This document shows, one piece after another, positions 18,122-23,279 of a stretch of DNA of 64,000 nucleotides. The stretch comes from an uncultured Bacteroidales bacterium (GTDB taxonomy: Bacteria > Bacteroidota > Bacteroidia > Bacteroidales > Paludibacteraceae), in the NCBI GenBank assembly GCA_946186915.1, contig CAMHOY010000004.1, forward strand, positions 62,001 to 126,000, in the 5' to 3' direction. The position numbers were made by a program, and so were the translations under genes. Below the pieces are notes generated by a model, which saw nothing but the letters and a program-made list of their open reading frames with translations, made no database searches and had not been told where the DNA came from. Within the stretch, counting starts at the first letter, position 1; every line of letters begins with the position of its first letter.

Positions 18122-18153
18122 CAAAGGTACAACAAAAAATCCGAATGTGCAAA
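18122..18153 (-). promoter_or_regulatory. Consensus promoter of the TIR/macro operon
   Basis: A TACCTTTG box (plus strand 18122-18129) is exactly 20 bases from a TTTG box (18150-18153), reading leftward into the TM-macro gene. The match is as good as that of acpP, so the operon is likely transcribed constitutively unless regulated otherwise. Confidence 0.88.
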
Positions 18154-18225
18154 TAAAATTTATTTTATTTTGCCATTTGCAGGATTTTGCGAACGTAACT
18201 TCGGGGGAAACGTAGTGGCGGAGTC

Positions 18226-18293
18226 CGAAGGTACGTTTTTTTTGCGATATACGCAAGAATTTCCCGTTTTTTTTGCAAAAAAGCCAAAAAAGA
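18226..18293. repeat. Right copy of the direct repeat flanking the TIR/macro operon
   Basis: Same order and nearly the same sequence as 10855-10923, including GATATACGCAAG (18246-18257) and AAAAAAGCCAAAAAAGA (18277-18293). Its promoter box is degenerate here (TACCTTCG on the minus strand) and no gene follows it directly. Confidence 0.65.
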
Positions 18294-18313
18294 GCGGCCT
18301 CTCGGTCGCCCTT
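18277..18313 (-). terminator. Intrinsic terminator of the small-protein cluster
   Basis: On the minus strand a GGGCGACC-GAGA-GGCCGCTC stem (one mismatch, one wobble) is followed by TTTTTTGGCTTTTTT. It lies just beyond the stop of the 127-residue protein gene. Confidence 0.85.
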
Positions 18314-18324
18314 CCTTGGGGAGC

Positions 18325-18708
18325 TTACGCTCCGTGCTCGGCGTCGTACTCGTCTCCGCAGACTTTCCACAGGTACTTCGTCAGGGTCTTGCAACCACCG
18401 GCGGTGTCACGCTGCGCGAGGAACGCGGTGTTGTCCTGGTTGATCTGCATGAGGTCTTTGCGACGCAGTGCCACTGCCTTGCTTACCGCATTGAAGCGTG
18501 CCCGGATGAGCAGCTCCTTTGCCGACGGGTCGGTTGAGCGCTCCACCTTGCGACGGATATACACGCGGTTACAGTTGTTGCTCGTGGTAGCCGCTACGCG
18601 GTGGGTACCAAGGAGCATTTTGGTACAAGAGTGCTGACCGCTCTTGCTCGGTTTGGCGAGTGCTCCGGATACGCTGTCGATACCGGCACTCCAGTTTACT
18701 TTAGCCAT
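18325..18708 (-). CDS. Small paralogous protein A (127 aa), unknown function
   Basis: The basic, cysteine-containing protein starts MAKVNWSAGIDSVSGAL and ends with YLWKVCGDEYDAEHGA. The start and end both resemble the 90-residue protein at 19702-19974 (MAKVKMMAGIEGISGKFG; LWKIATEAYDAAHQ), so the two are paralogues. The family recurs in gut Bacteroidales, to my knowledge without an assigned role. Its closing position before a strong terminator marks the end of the small-protein cluster. It may bind nucleic acid given its charge, but nothing proves that. Confidence 0.65.
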   Translation of the reverse strand: MAKVNWSAGIDSVSGALAKPSKSGQHSCTKMLLGTHRVAATTSNNCNRVYIRRKVERSTDPSAKELLIRARFNAVSKAVALRRKDLMQINQDNTAFLAQRDTAGGCKTLTKYLWKVCGDEYDAEHGA

Positions 18709-18765
18709 AGTTAAAAAGTTTAAAGGTTTAACAATAAATGTTTAGTGTTTTGCTCTGCAAAACGT

Positions 18766-18957
18766 TTAGAGTTTCTTTGAGGCGTCGTACGTCTCGATCG
18801 TTTTGGTTTGGATGACCACGGAAGTATCGGCTTTCTGCCAGTACTCGGATTTAGTCGTGATCGTTCTCGTCACATTGCAGGACGTCAGTCCGAAGGCTGC
18901 ACCCAGTGCCGTCAAGGCGGCAATGAGGACGGAGATGATGATTTGATGTCTAGTCAT
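18766..18957 (-). CDS. Small membrane/lipoprotein resembling smalltalk-type proteins
   Basis: The 63-residue product is one N-terminal hydrophobic helix ending in FGLTSC (Cys27), followed by a polar tail (NVTRTITTKSEYWQKAD). The helix resembles the tiny smalltalk family found in Bacteroidales mobile regions, here with an added C-terminal tail. It could be a lipoprotein or a single-pass peptide. It lies 18 bases after the next small gene upstream in the leftward cluster. Confidence 0.6.
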   Translation of the reverse strand: MTRHQIIISVLIAALTALGAAFGLTSCNVTRTITTKSEYWQKADTSVVIQTKTIETYDASKKL

Positions 18958-18975
18958 AACTCACTCCTTTCGTTA

Positions 18976-19314
18976 TTAGCCTCCGATGAGATCTCCGTTG
19001 GAATCGTAATTGCTGTTCAGCTTGTGCATAGCATAGCCGAAGAGCGAACCGATCTTTGTCTGGGCCTTGAATTCGGCCTTCAGTTTGGCTTTCTCCGTGG
19101 GATCGGAGAGGACGGTCCGTACGGCAGCTACGACCTTTGCGAAACGTGCTTTCGCTGCAATCTGCGCCGCAGACGGTTCTGCATCAGACGGGTTGCAAAG
19201 CTTACCGGTATACGTGGTGCCGGTCTGCTTGTTGGTGCGGAAATACACATCGCTGTGCATGCACACTTTCTTGCTCATACTCTCGATGAGCGCCATAGGC
19301 TTAATCTTTGCCAT
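18976..19314 (-). CDS. Small paralogous protein B (112 aa), unknown function
   Basis: The product begins MAKIKPMALIESMSKKV and continues VYFRTNKQTGTTYTGKLCN, matching the N-terminal pattern of the 90-residue protein at 19702-19974 (MYFRTDKRSGNVSLCN). The C-terminal half is alanine- and lysine-rich and probably helical. It is preceded by a long 5' leader with an imperfect inverted repeat and a promoter-like box, so it may be separately regulated from the genes upstream. Confidence 0.65.
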   Translation of the reverse strand: MAKIKPMALIESMSKKVCMHSDVYFRTNKQTGTTYTGKLCNPSDAEPSAAQIAAKARFAKVVAAVRTVLSDPTEKAKLKAEFKAQTKIGSLFGYAMHKLNSNYDSNGDLIGG

Positions 19315-19355
19315 GTCTGTTTAGGTTTAATGGTTAATACGAATGTTAAAGCCGG

Positions 19356-19447
19356 CTGTCTTTCGGTTTATCCCTTTATGGTTGCCCGAGACTGAGGATA
19401 GGCGATAGACGCCCCGGACAACCATTATCCTATCTATCCGAAAGACA
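19356..19447 (-). promoter_or_regulatory. Structured 5' leader upstream of small protein B
   Basis: Arms at 19356-19387 and 19416-19447 pair as a ten-base stem (TGTCTTTCGG with CCGAAAGACA), an internal loop, a second stem (ATGGTTG with CAACCAT) and an inner GGCG-ATAGA-CGCC hairpin. It lies between a promoter-like box and the start codon at 19314. It does not match a riboswitch I know. Confidence 0.5.
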
Positions 19448-19450
19448 ATG

Positions 19451-19482
19451 CAAAGGTACGAAAAATTTCCGACTTGGGCAAT
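19451..19482 (-). promoter_or_regulatory. Promoter-like element upstream of the structured leader
   Basis: A perfect TACCTTTG box (plus strand 19451-19458) has only ATTG at the expected upstream position (19479-19482). It reads leftward through the stem-loop into the gene at 18976-19314. Confidence 0.5.
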
Positions 19483-19721
19483 TATTCTGCTTCGCAAATG
19501 GAATTGTACTTCCGCGGGCGCAAGTTATAGCCCGCATAGGCGCTTAATTCCTTTACTTCGTACCCGAACAGCCATGTGCGGTGGCTGATATTCGTCCGCA
19601 ATTGCGGGTCTTTTCGTGTCCAGCCGTAGAGCAAGGTGTTCAGACCCTGCATGCCGACTTGCGCACCGAGCACCTCATCCAGCCGCTCGGCGATTTCGAT
19701 TTTACTGATGTGCTGCATCAT
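19482..19721 (-). CDS. Small protein of unknown function
   Basis: The start is placed at one of two adjacent ATG codons (19719-19721 or 19716-19718) that overlap the end of the upstream paralogue gene by about 17-20 bases. The roughly 79-residue product (MMQHISKIEIAERLDEVLG, then YGWTRKDPQLRTNIS) has a helical N-terminus and an aromatic, arginine-rich C-terminus. No family was recognised. Overlap with its neighbour is the main reason to accept it as a gene. Confidence 0.5.
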   Translation of the reverse strand: MMQHISKIEIAERLDEVLGAQVGMQGLNTLLYGWTRKDPQLRTNISHRTWLFGYEVKELSAYAGYNLRPRKYNSICEAE

Positions 19722-19974
19722 AGGCTTCCGTAGCAATTTTCCACAGTTGCTTTCTGCTTTTTCGGCTACCTTCCACGCGCATTTGCGTAACCATCTTTGC
19801 GATAGCAGCGAAGCGCTCGTGGTGAGCTTTTTGTTTGTTAGTCAGACCGGCAGTGTTTTTCTTGGGCATGTTGCACAAGGATACGTTACCGGATCGTTTG
19901 TCCGTACGGAAATACATGTTCCCGAATTTACCGGAGATACCTTCGATCCCCGCCATCATTTTAACTTTAGCCAT
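19702..19974 (-). CDS. Small paralogous protein C (90 aa), unknown function
   Basis: The product begins MAKVKMMAGIEGISGKFGN, contains MYFRTDKRSG and ends LWKIATEAYDAAHQ. It is the clearest member of the paralogous set: its N-terminus matches proteins A, B and D and its C-terminus matches A. The pattern GK..N.YFR...G, then NKQKAHHERFAAI, recurs in a widespread Bacteroidales small-protein family. Lysine- and arginine-rich, possibly nucleic-acid binding. Confidence 0.7.
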   Translation of the reverse strand: MAKVKMMAGIEGISGKFGNMYFRTDKRSGNVSLCNMPKKNTAGLTNKQKAHHERFAAIAKMVTQMRVEGSRKSRKQLWKIATEAYDAAHQ

Positions 19975-20034
19975 GTCGCGCGAGCTATGGCTCAGAATGA
20001 TTCGCGACTATGTCGCTCATGGAATCTTTCGCCA

Positions 20035-20056
20035 TGCTCTCGCTTTTAAGCGAGAG
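20035..20056. repeat. Perfect inverted repeat between small genes
   Basis: GCTCTCGC and GCGAGAGC form an eight-base stem with a six-base loop in the 111-base spacer between two paralogous small genes. There is no uridine tract, so it is not a standard terminator. Confidence 0.5.
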
Positions 20057-20085
20057 CCCCTCTAAGCTCGATGAGAGGGAAGATG

Positions 20086-20292
20086 TTAAACATTATTTTT
20101 ATGTGAACCGGCAAACAGTTGGGCGAAGCGCTGTTGGTTCGCGGCCTCTGCCGGTGTTTTAACATGTTGCGAGCGGTCGGGGCACCTACATGCGTAGATG
20201 GTACCCTTTTTCGATCGCCGGAAATAATATTTTCCTTTGCAATGTAGTTTGCCATAGAATGTTTCTATGGGCAGAATTGGGATGACTTTCAT
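20086..20292 (-). CDS. Small paralogous protein D (68 aa), unknown function
   Basis: The frame was chosen over an overlapping one because it carries the family pattern: ETFYGKLHCKGKYYFRRSKKG, then TPAEAANQQRFAQLF, parallel to GKFGNMYFRTDKRSG and NKQKAHHERFAAI in protein C. The C-terminus is shorter than in the paralogues and lacks the LWK...YDA ending, so it may be a truncated copy. It is the first small gene after the ATPase and its long intergenic hairpin. Confidence 0.55.
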   Translation of the reverse strand: MKVIPILPIETFYGKLHCKGKYYFRRSKKGTIYACRCPDRSQHVKTPAEAANQQRFAQLFAGSHKNNV

Positions 20293-20325
20293 AATTTGAC
20301 ATTTTTAACTGTTACTATACTAACG

Positions 20326-20356
20326 GGTCGCGGTGTGGTCGCGGTGTGGTCGCGGT
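20326..20356. repeat. Three 11-base tandem repeats (GGTCGCGGTGT)
   Basis: Two perfect copies (20326-20336, 20337-20347) and a nine-base partial copy (20348-20356) lie side by side. An 11-base period puts the copies on one face of the helix, as in operators or origin-type binding sites. Confidence 0.7.
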
Positions 20357-20419
20357 TTTAAGAGGTAATTGACCCGTGATAGGGTAGATATTGAGCTTAT
20401 CTGAAGCAACTTGGCAGTG

Positions 20420-20488
20420 GTGGCCCGGCTCCTTAGTAGGTCTATCCCTATTACATAGGGGATAGACTACTCTACTAAGGGGGGCCAC
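20420..20488. repeat. Long imperfect stem-loop downstream of the ATPase gene
   Basis: Arms pair as GTGGCCC/GGGCCAC, CCTTAGTAG/CTACTAAGG and GTCTATCCC/GGGATAGAC, with short bulges and a small loop. It starts five bases beyond the ATPase stop codon. No uridine tract follows, so it looks more like a processing, recombination or origin element than a terminator. Confidence 0.7.
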
Positions 20489-20492
20489 GGGG

Positions 20493-21530
20493 CTACCCGC
20501 CAAAATCCAACTGCGGCTCTATCATTTGCGGTCCCGGTTGATAATAGACCTCGCGGTCCGAAACCGCTCTGCGGATCAATACGCCTTGCTGCAAGGCCGC
20601 TCCTAATAGTCCTCCGTAGATACTATCGCTTCGGAGGTTTTGGCGCATCATCACTTGCGCCTTCAGCGCTCCTGCGCGCATCTCGCTGTGACCCATCATC
20701 GCTGCGCGGAATATCTCCTTTACCTCCGGCTGGCTTGTATCCGCATGGTTGACTTGCTCCGGTTCTACGCTGGCGCACCCCACCGGCAAACCCTCCTTGT
20801 CCACGCAGAACTGGATCTTGTTCGGCAGGTCATATTTGCGGGTAGCCGTCTGCTGGATGCTGAAGATACGCGTCTCCGGGTCTTTCTTGCATTCGTACGT
20901 CTCAAAACTCTTGTTCTGCAACTCCGTACCCAATGCCCCGCGAAGCGTCTTGTCTTCCGCCGCTTTGTTCTGGTGCAGCACGCACACGATGCACGTCTTG
21001 AACTCCGACGCCGCCTTTAGCAACTGGCCGATGGTGTTCTGCGCTTCCTCGTAGTTGTTGATATCGCCTACCACGTCGCGGATACCATCGAAAATAACCA
21101 AGTCCGGCATACATATCGCTATCGCGGCTAACACCAATGTCATGCGGTCTTGCCAGCGTACCTGACGCAGGTTAAAGACATGATACGCCTCATCGCTCGC
21201 CTCCGTACCCATCATCGCACCGATGCGGTCACGCAGTATCTCATGCGTACTGTCCGCACTCTGCTCCGTGTCTATCCATACCACCCGCAACGGTTTCTCC
21301 CGTATCCGCTTCAAGCCTAACACGTCGGGACCTCCGGCTGCTCCCATCAGAATCGAGTTCAGGTACGTCTTACCGCTCTTAGCCTTACCGGTCACCGCCA
21401 CCAACTCACCGCGTGCAAAGCACGGCACTCCGTTCCAGGTGTACAGAAAGTCATGCGGCGGAATCTCCGAACGGCTCGTGATACGCAACTTATCCAACTG
21501 CTCGAAAATGCTCATTTGTTCCGTTTCCAT
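20493..21530 (-). CDS. RecA/RepA-like AAA ATPase (AAA_25 type)
   Basis: The 345-residue protein has a Walker A at 48-55 (GKAKSGKT), RVVWIDTEQS as the second strand, and a Walker B PDLVIFDGIRD, with a histidine-containing VLHQNK segment after it. This matches the RecA-like NTPases (RepA/KaiC type) found on Bacteroidetes plasmids, phages and integrated elements. It could act as a helicase loader or replicative helicase. The repeats and hairpin around it agree with a replication role, but a Rep initiator was not identified. Confidence 0.8.
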   Translation of the reverse strand: METEQMSIFEQLDKLRITSRSEIPPHDFLYTWNGVPCFARGELVAVTGKAKSGKTYLNSILMGAAGGPDVLGLKRIREKPLRVVWIDTEQSADSTHEILRDRIGAMMGTEASDEAYHVFNLRQVRWQDRMTLVLAAIAICMPDLVIFDGIRDVVGDINNYEEAQNTIGQLLKAASEFKTCIVCVLHQNKAAEDKTLRGALGTELQNKSFETYECKKDPETRIFSIQQTATRKYDLPNKIQFCVDKEGLPVGCASVEPEQVNHADTSQPEVKEIFRAAMMGHSEMRAGALKAQVMMRQNLRSDSIYGGLLGAALQQGVLIRRAVSDREVYYQPGPQMIEPQLDFGG

Positions 21531-21536
21531 AGTTGT

Positions 21537-21926
21537 CTAATTTTGGTGCAAAGATACTACATTTTCGTGGTTCGTGGAATTCCATCTGCCACAAACTGCA
21601 TCCCAGTGAAAATTCGGGGCATAAAGGGCCTTATCTCCGAGCAATTTGAAGATGCGGTCGCGAACGGAATGGTCGAAGCGATGGACCCGCCTAAGCTGTC
21701 GTGAAAGGGAACGATAGTCCAATTCCCAGCCCAGTTCCGCGCTCAGTATCTGCGCCAGTTCGGGCTGCGAAGTACATGGTTGATCCGGCCAATGACGATG
21801 GGTGACGGTCAAGACCGATGAAGAATTACGGGCGTAATACTCGATGACTACATCGCGATACGCGTTCCTCCGCACTCTCGTGCGTTTTTTGTTTGCCTGC
21901 TTTGCAGGACTTTGATTAGTTTTCAT
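21537..21926 (-). CDS. Basic protein of unknown function upstream of the ATPase
   Basis: The 129-residue protein has a lysine/arginine-rich N-terminus (QANKKRTRVRR), then TQPELAQILSAELGWELDYRSLSRQLRR-like helices that could form a helix-turn-helix (about residues 52-82), and an arginine-rich tail. I did not recognise a family. It precedes the RecA-like ATPase by six bases, so a DNA-binding or replication-accessory job is reasonable but unproven. Confidence 0.6.
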   Translation of the reverse strand: MKTNQSPAKQANKKRTRVRRNAYRDVVIEYYARNSSSVLTVTHRHWPDQPCTSQPELAQILSAELGWELDYRSLSRQLRRVHRFDHSVRDRIFKLLGDKALYAPNFHWDAVCGRWNSTNHENVVSLHQN

Positions 21927-22208
21927 AAACCTTTGAGATTTATGCTTGGCTTTGTCAGTGAAGGCGCCTTCAATGCAGCTGCAAGCCTTACAAAACCTCG
22001 CGGGTTAATATTATGTTTAATTATTTCGGGAGCAAAGGTAGTACAATTTTTTTACAAAAAAGGGTGGTCTTTATCCTTTTATTTGTAAATTTTTGTTATC
22101 GCGTGTACAAAAAAATGCACCCGATCAAAATCGAGTGCAAAAGTACTGCTTTTTTATGATCTATTCAGGATACTTTTATAACTTTTGTGAATACCAATTT
22201 AATGACAT
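21927..22208. other. AT-rich intergenic region with promoter-like boxes
   Basis: This stretch upstream of the ATPase cluster holds a perfect TACCTTTG box on the minus strand (22033-22040) without a good partner box at 20 bases, and a second TAnnTTTG match (22138-22145). It probably holds the leftward promoter of the 21926-18325 cluster. No credible gene was seen. Confidence 0.5.
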
Positions 22209-22266
22209 TAGATTACTAAACTCATCTATGTAGATTACTAAACTCAACTTTGTAGATTACTAAACT
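22209..22266. repeat. Three direct repeats with 22-base period
   Basis: TAGATTACTAAACT occurs three times, starting at 22209, 22231 and 22253, with eight-base spacers that are themselves similar. The third copy runs into the stop codon of the next gene. The 22-base period equals two helical turns, as in plasmid iterons or multi-site operators. Three copies with such short spacers do not make a CRISPR array. Confidence 0.8.
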
Positions 22267-23083
22267 ACTCTCCGTATGTGTATTGATTGTTGGCCATATC
22301 GAGCATCTTTTCAAAGACATCCGTAAATTTGGGCTCTTGTGCTGCCTTACTAATTATCTGAGCATATTTTCCAAAATCTGCATTGAAGAACTGACCCATT
22401 GCGAGCATGAAATGTTTTTTCTTGCGGTTAAGTTCCTGCCCGTCTTGATCAACAAATAAACCCATATCATACATATAAGACAAAACCTTTAGCACGTCTG
22501 CTTTGTGATTCTCGGCAATGCGGAATGAGGCTGTTAATAATTCCTTTTTCTCTTTCGTTATGTTTTCTAGTTCTTCCAATCGTGTTTGCATATGAATTTG
22601 CTCTGCTATACCGACAAAATCCTCTGCAGCAGGCGCACTAACGGTAATAAATTTCTTCACCCATTCCTGTTTCTCTACATAATACTTCCTAATATAGTCT
22701 GCTGCTGATTCCATTTCTGCTTTTATCGTTTTGTTAGGCTGCAGTTCTAATATCTTCGGGAGCATAACCTTTTGCCAAAACTCATCTTCGTATAGGACAA
22801 AGTCTGCAATTACATACATTCGCCCCCATATGACACAACTATCTGATATAAGAGGTGTCACGCATGAGTCGGTAGTTACATTATGCCCGATCTTAACATC
22901 GGCAAATGTTTCCATCAATGTCTCATACAAGTCTGGTATCTCAGCATTCAAGATTCTTTCTAAATACGGAATGGAAGCAAGACCGTTTTTATCTGTATTA
23001 ATCGCAGATTTATACAGATACGTAGTGTGTCGAAAAGCAACTTCGTTTAGAATTTTGAAACTCTTAATTTCAATTTTTTTCAT
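22265..23083 (-). CDS. Unknown 272-residue protein of the AT-rich island
   Basis: The protein is mostly helical with no signal peptide or membrane segment. Notable stretches are YLERILNAEIPDLYETLMET near the N-terminus, a coiled-coil-like ELENITKEKKELL in the middle, and a C-terminal FFNADFGKYAQIISKA resembling the tails of RteC-type mobile-element proteins. No family was assigned. It has its own consensus promoter, low GC, and three 22-base repeats directly at its 3' end. Confidence 0.6.
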   Translation of the reverse strand: MKKIEIKSFKILNEVAFRHTTYLYKSAINTDKNGLASIPYLERILNAEIPDLYETLMETFADVKIGHNVTTDSCVTPLISDSCVIWGRMYVIADFVLYEDEFWQKVMLPKILELQPNKTIKAEMESAADYIRKYYVEKQEWVKKFITVSAPAAEDFVGIAEQIHMQTRLEELENITKEKKELLTASFRIAENHKADVLKVLSYMYDMGLFVDQDGQELNRKKKHFMLAMGQFFNADFGKYAQIISKAAQEPKFTDVFEKMLDMANNQYTYGE

Positions 23084-23127
23084 AGTTTTTTTCTATTACT
23101 AGTGACTTCTTCTTGTATTTACGCCTG

Positions 23128-23159
23128 CAAAGGTACGAAGAAATTTCGATATGTGCAAA
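23128..23159 (-). promoter_or_regulatory. Consensus promoter for the 272-residue protein gene
   Basis: TACCTTTG (plus strand 23128-23135) and TTTG (23156-23159) are exactly 20 bases apart on the minus strand, 45 bases upstream of the start codon. Confidence 0.85.
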
Positions 23160-23178
23160 TAAAATAAACGTAAGGTAC

Positions 23179-23204
23179 AAAAACGCGCCCCGTTTGAGGC
23201 GCGT
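23179..23204 (-). terminator. Intrinsic terminator after the methyltransferase gene
   Basis: ACGCGCC and GGCGCGT form a seven-base GC-rich stem, followed by a T-run on the minus strand. It lies 76 bases beyond the stop codon of the gene at 23280. Confidence 0.85.
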
Positions 23205-23279
23205 AATTGTTGGACATTAGTCCTAAAAGAAGCGGAAATTATTTGTTGCCTTTCGCGCAATTATGCGTTTAGCAATGGA

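Noticed and set aside
18222..18257. A functional promoter in the right-hand flanking repeat
   Set aside because: The box is TACCTTCG, not TAnnTTTG, and no gene starts within a reasonable distance; the operon's real promoter is at 18122-18153.
20046..20255. Alternative reading frame of 69 codons overlapping small protein D
   Set aside because: The overlapping frame at 20086-20292 has the YFRR...G and AAN..RFA pattern of its paralogues; this one does not.
22209..22266. CRISPR array
   Set aside because: Only three 14-base repeats with eight-base spacers that resemble one another, and no cas genes. Iteron- or operator-like repeats fit better.
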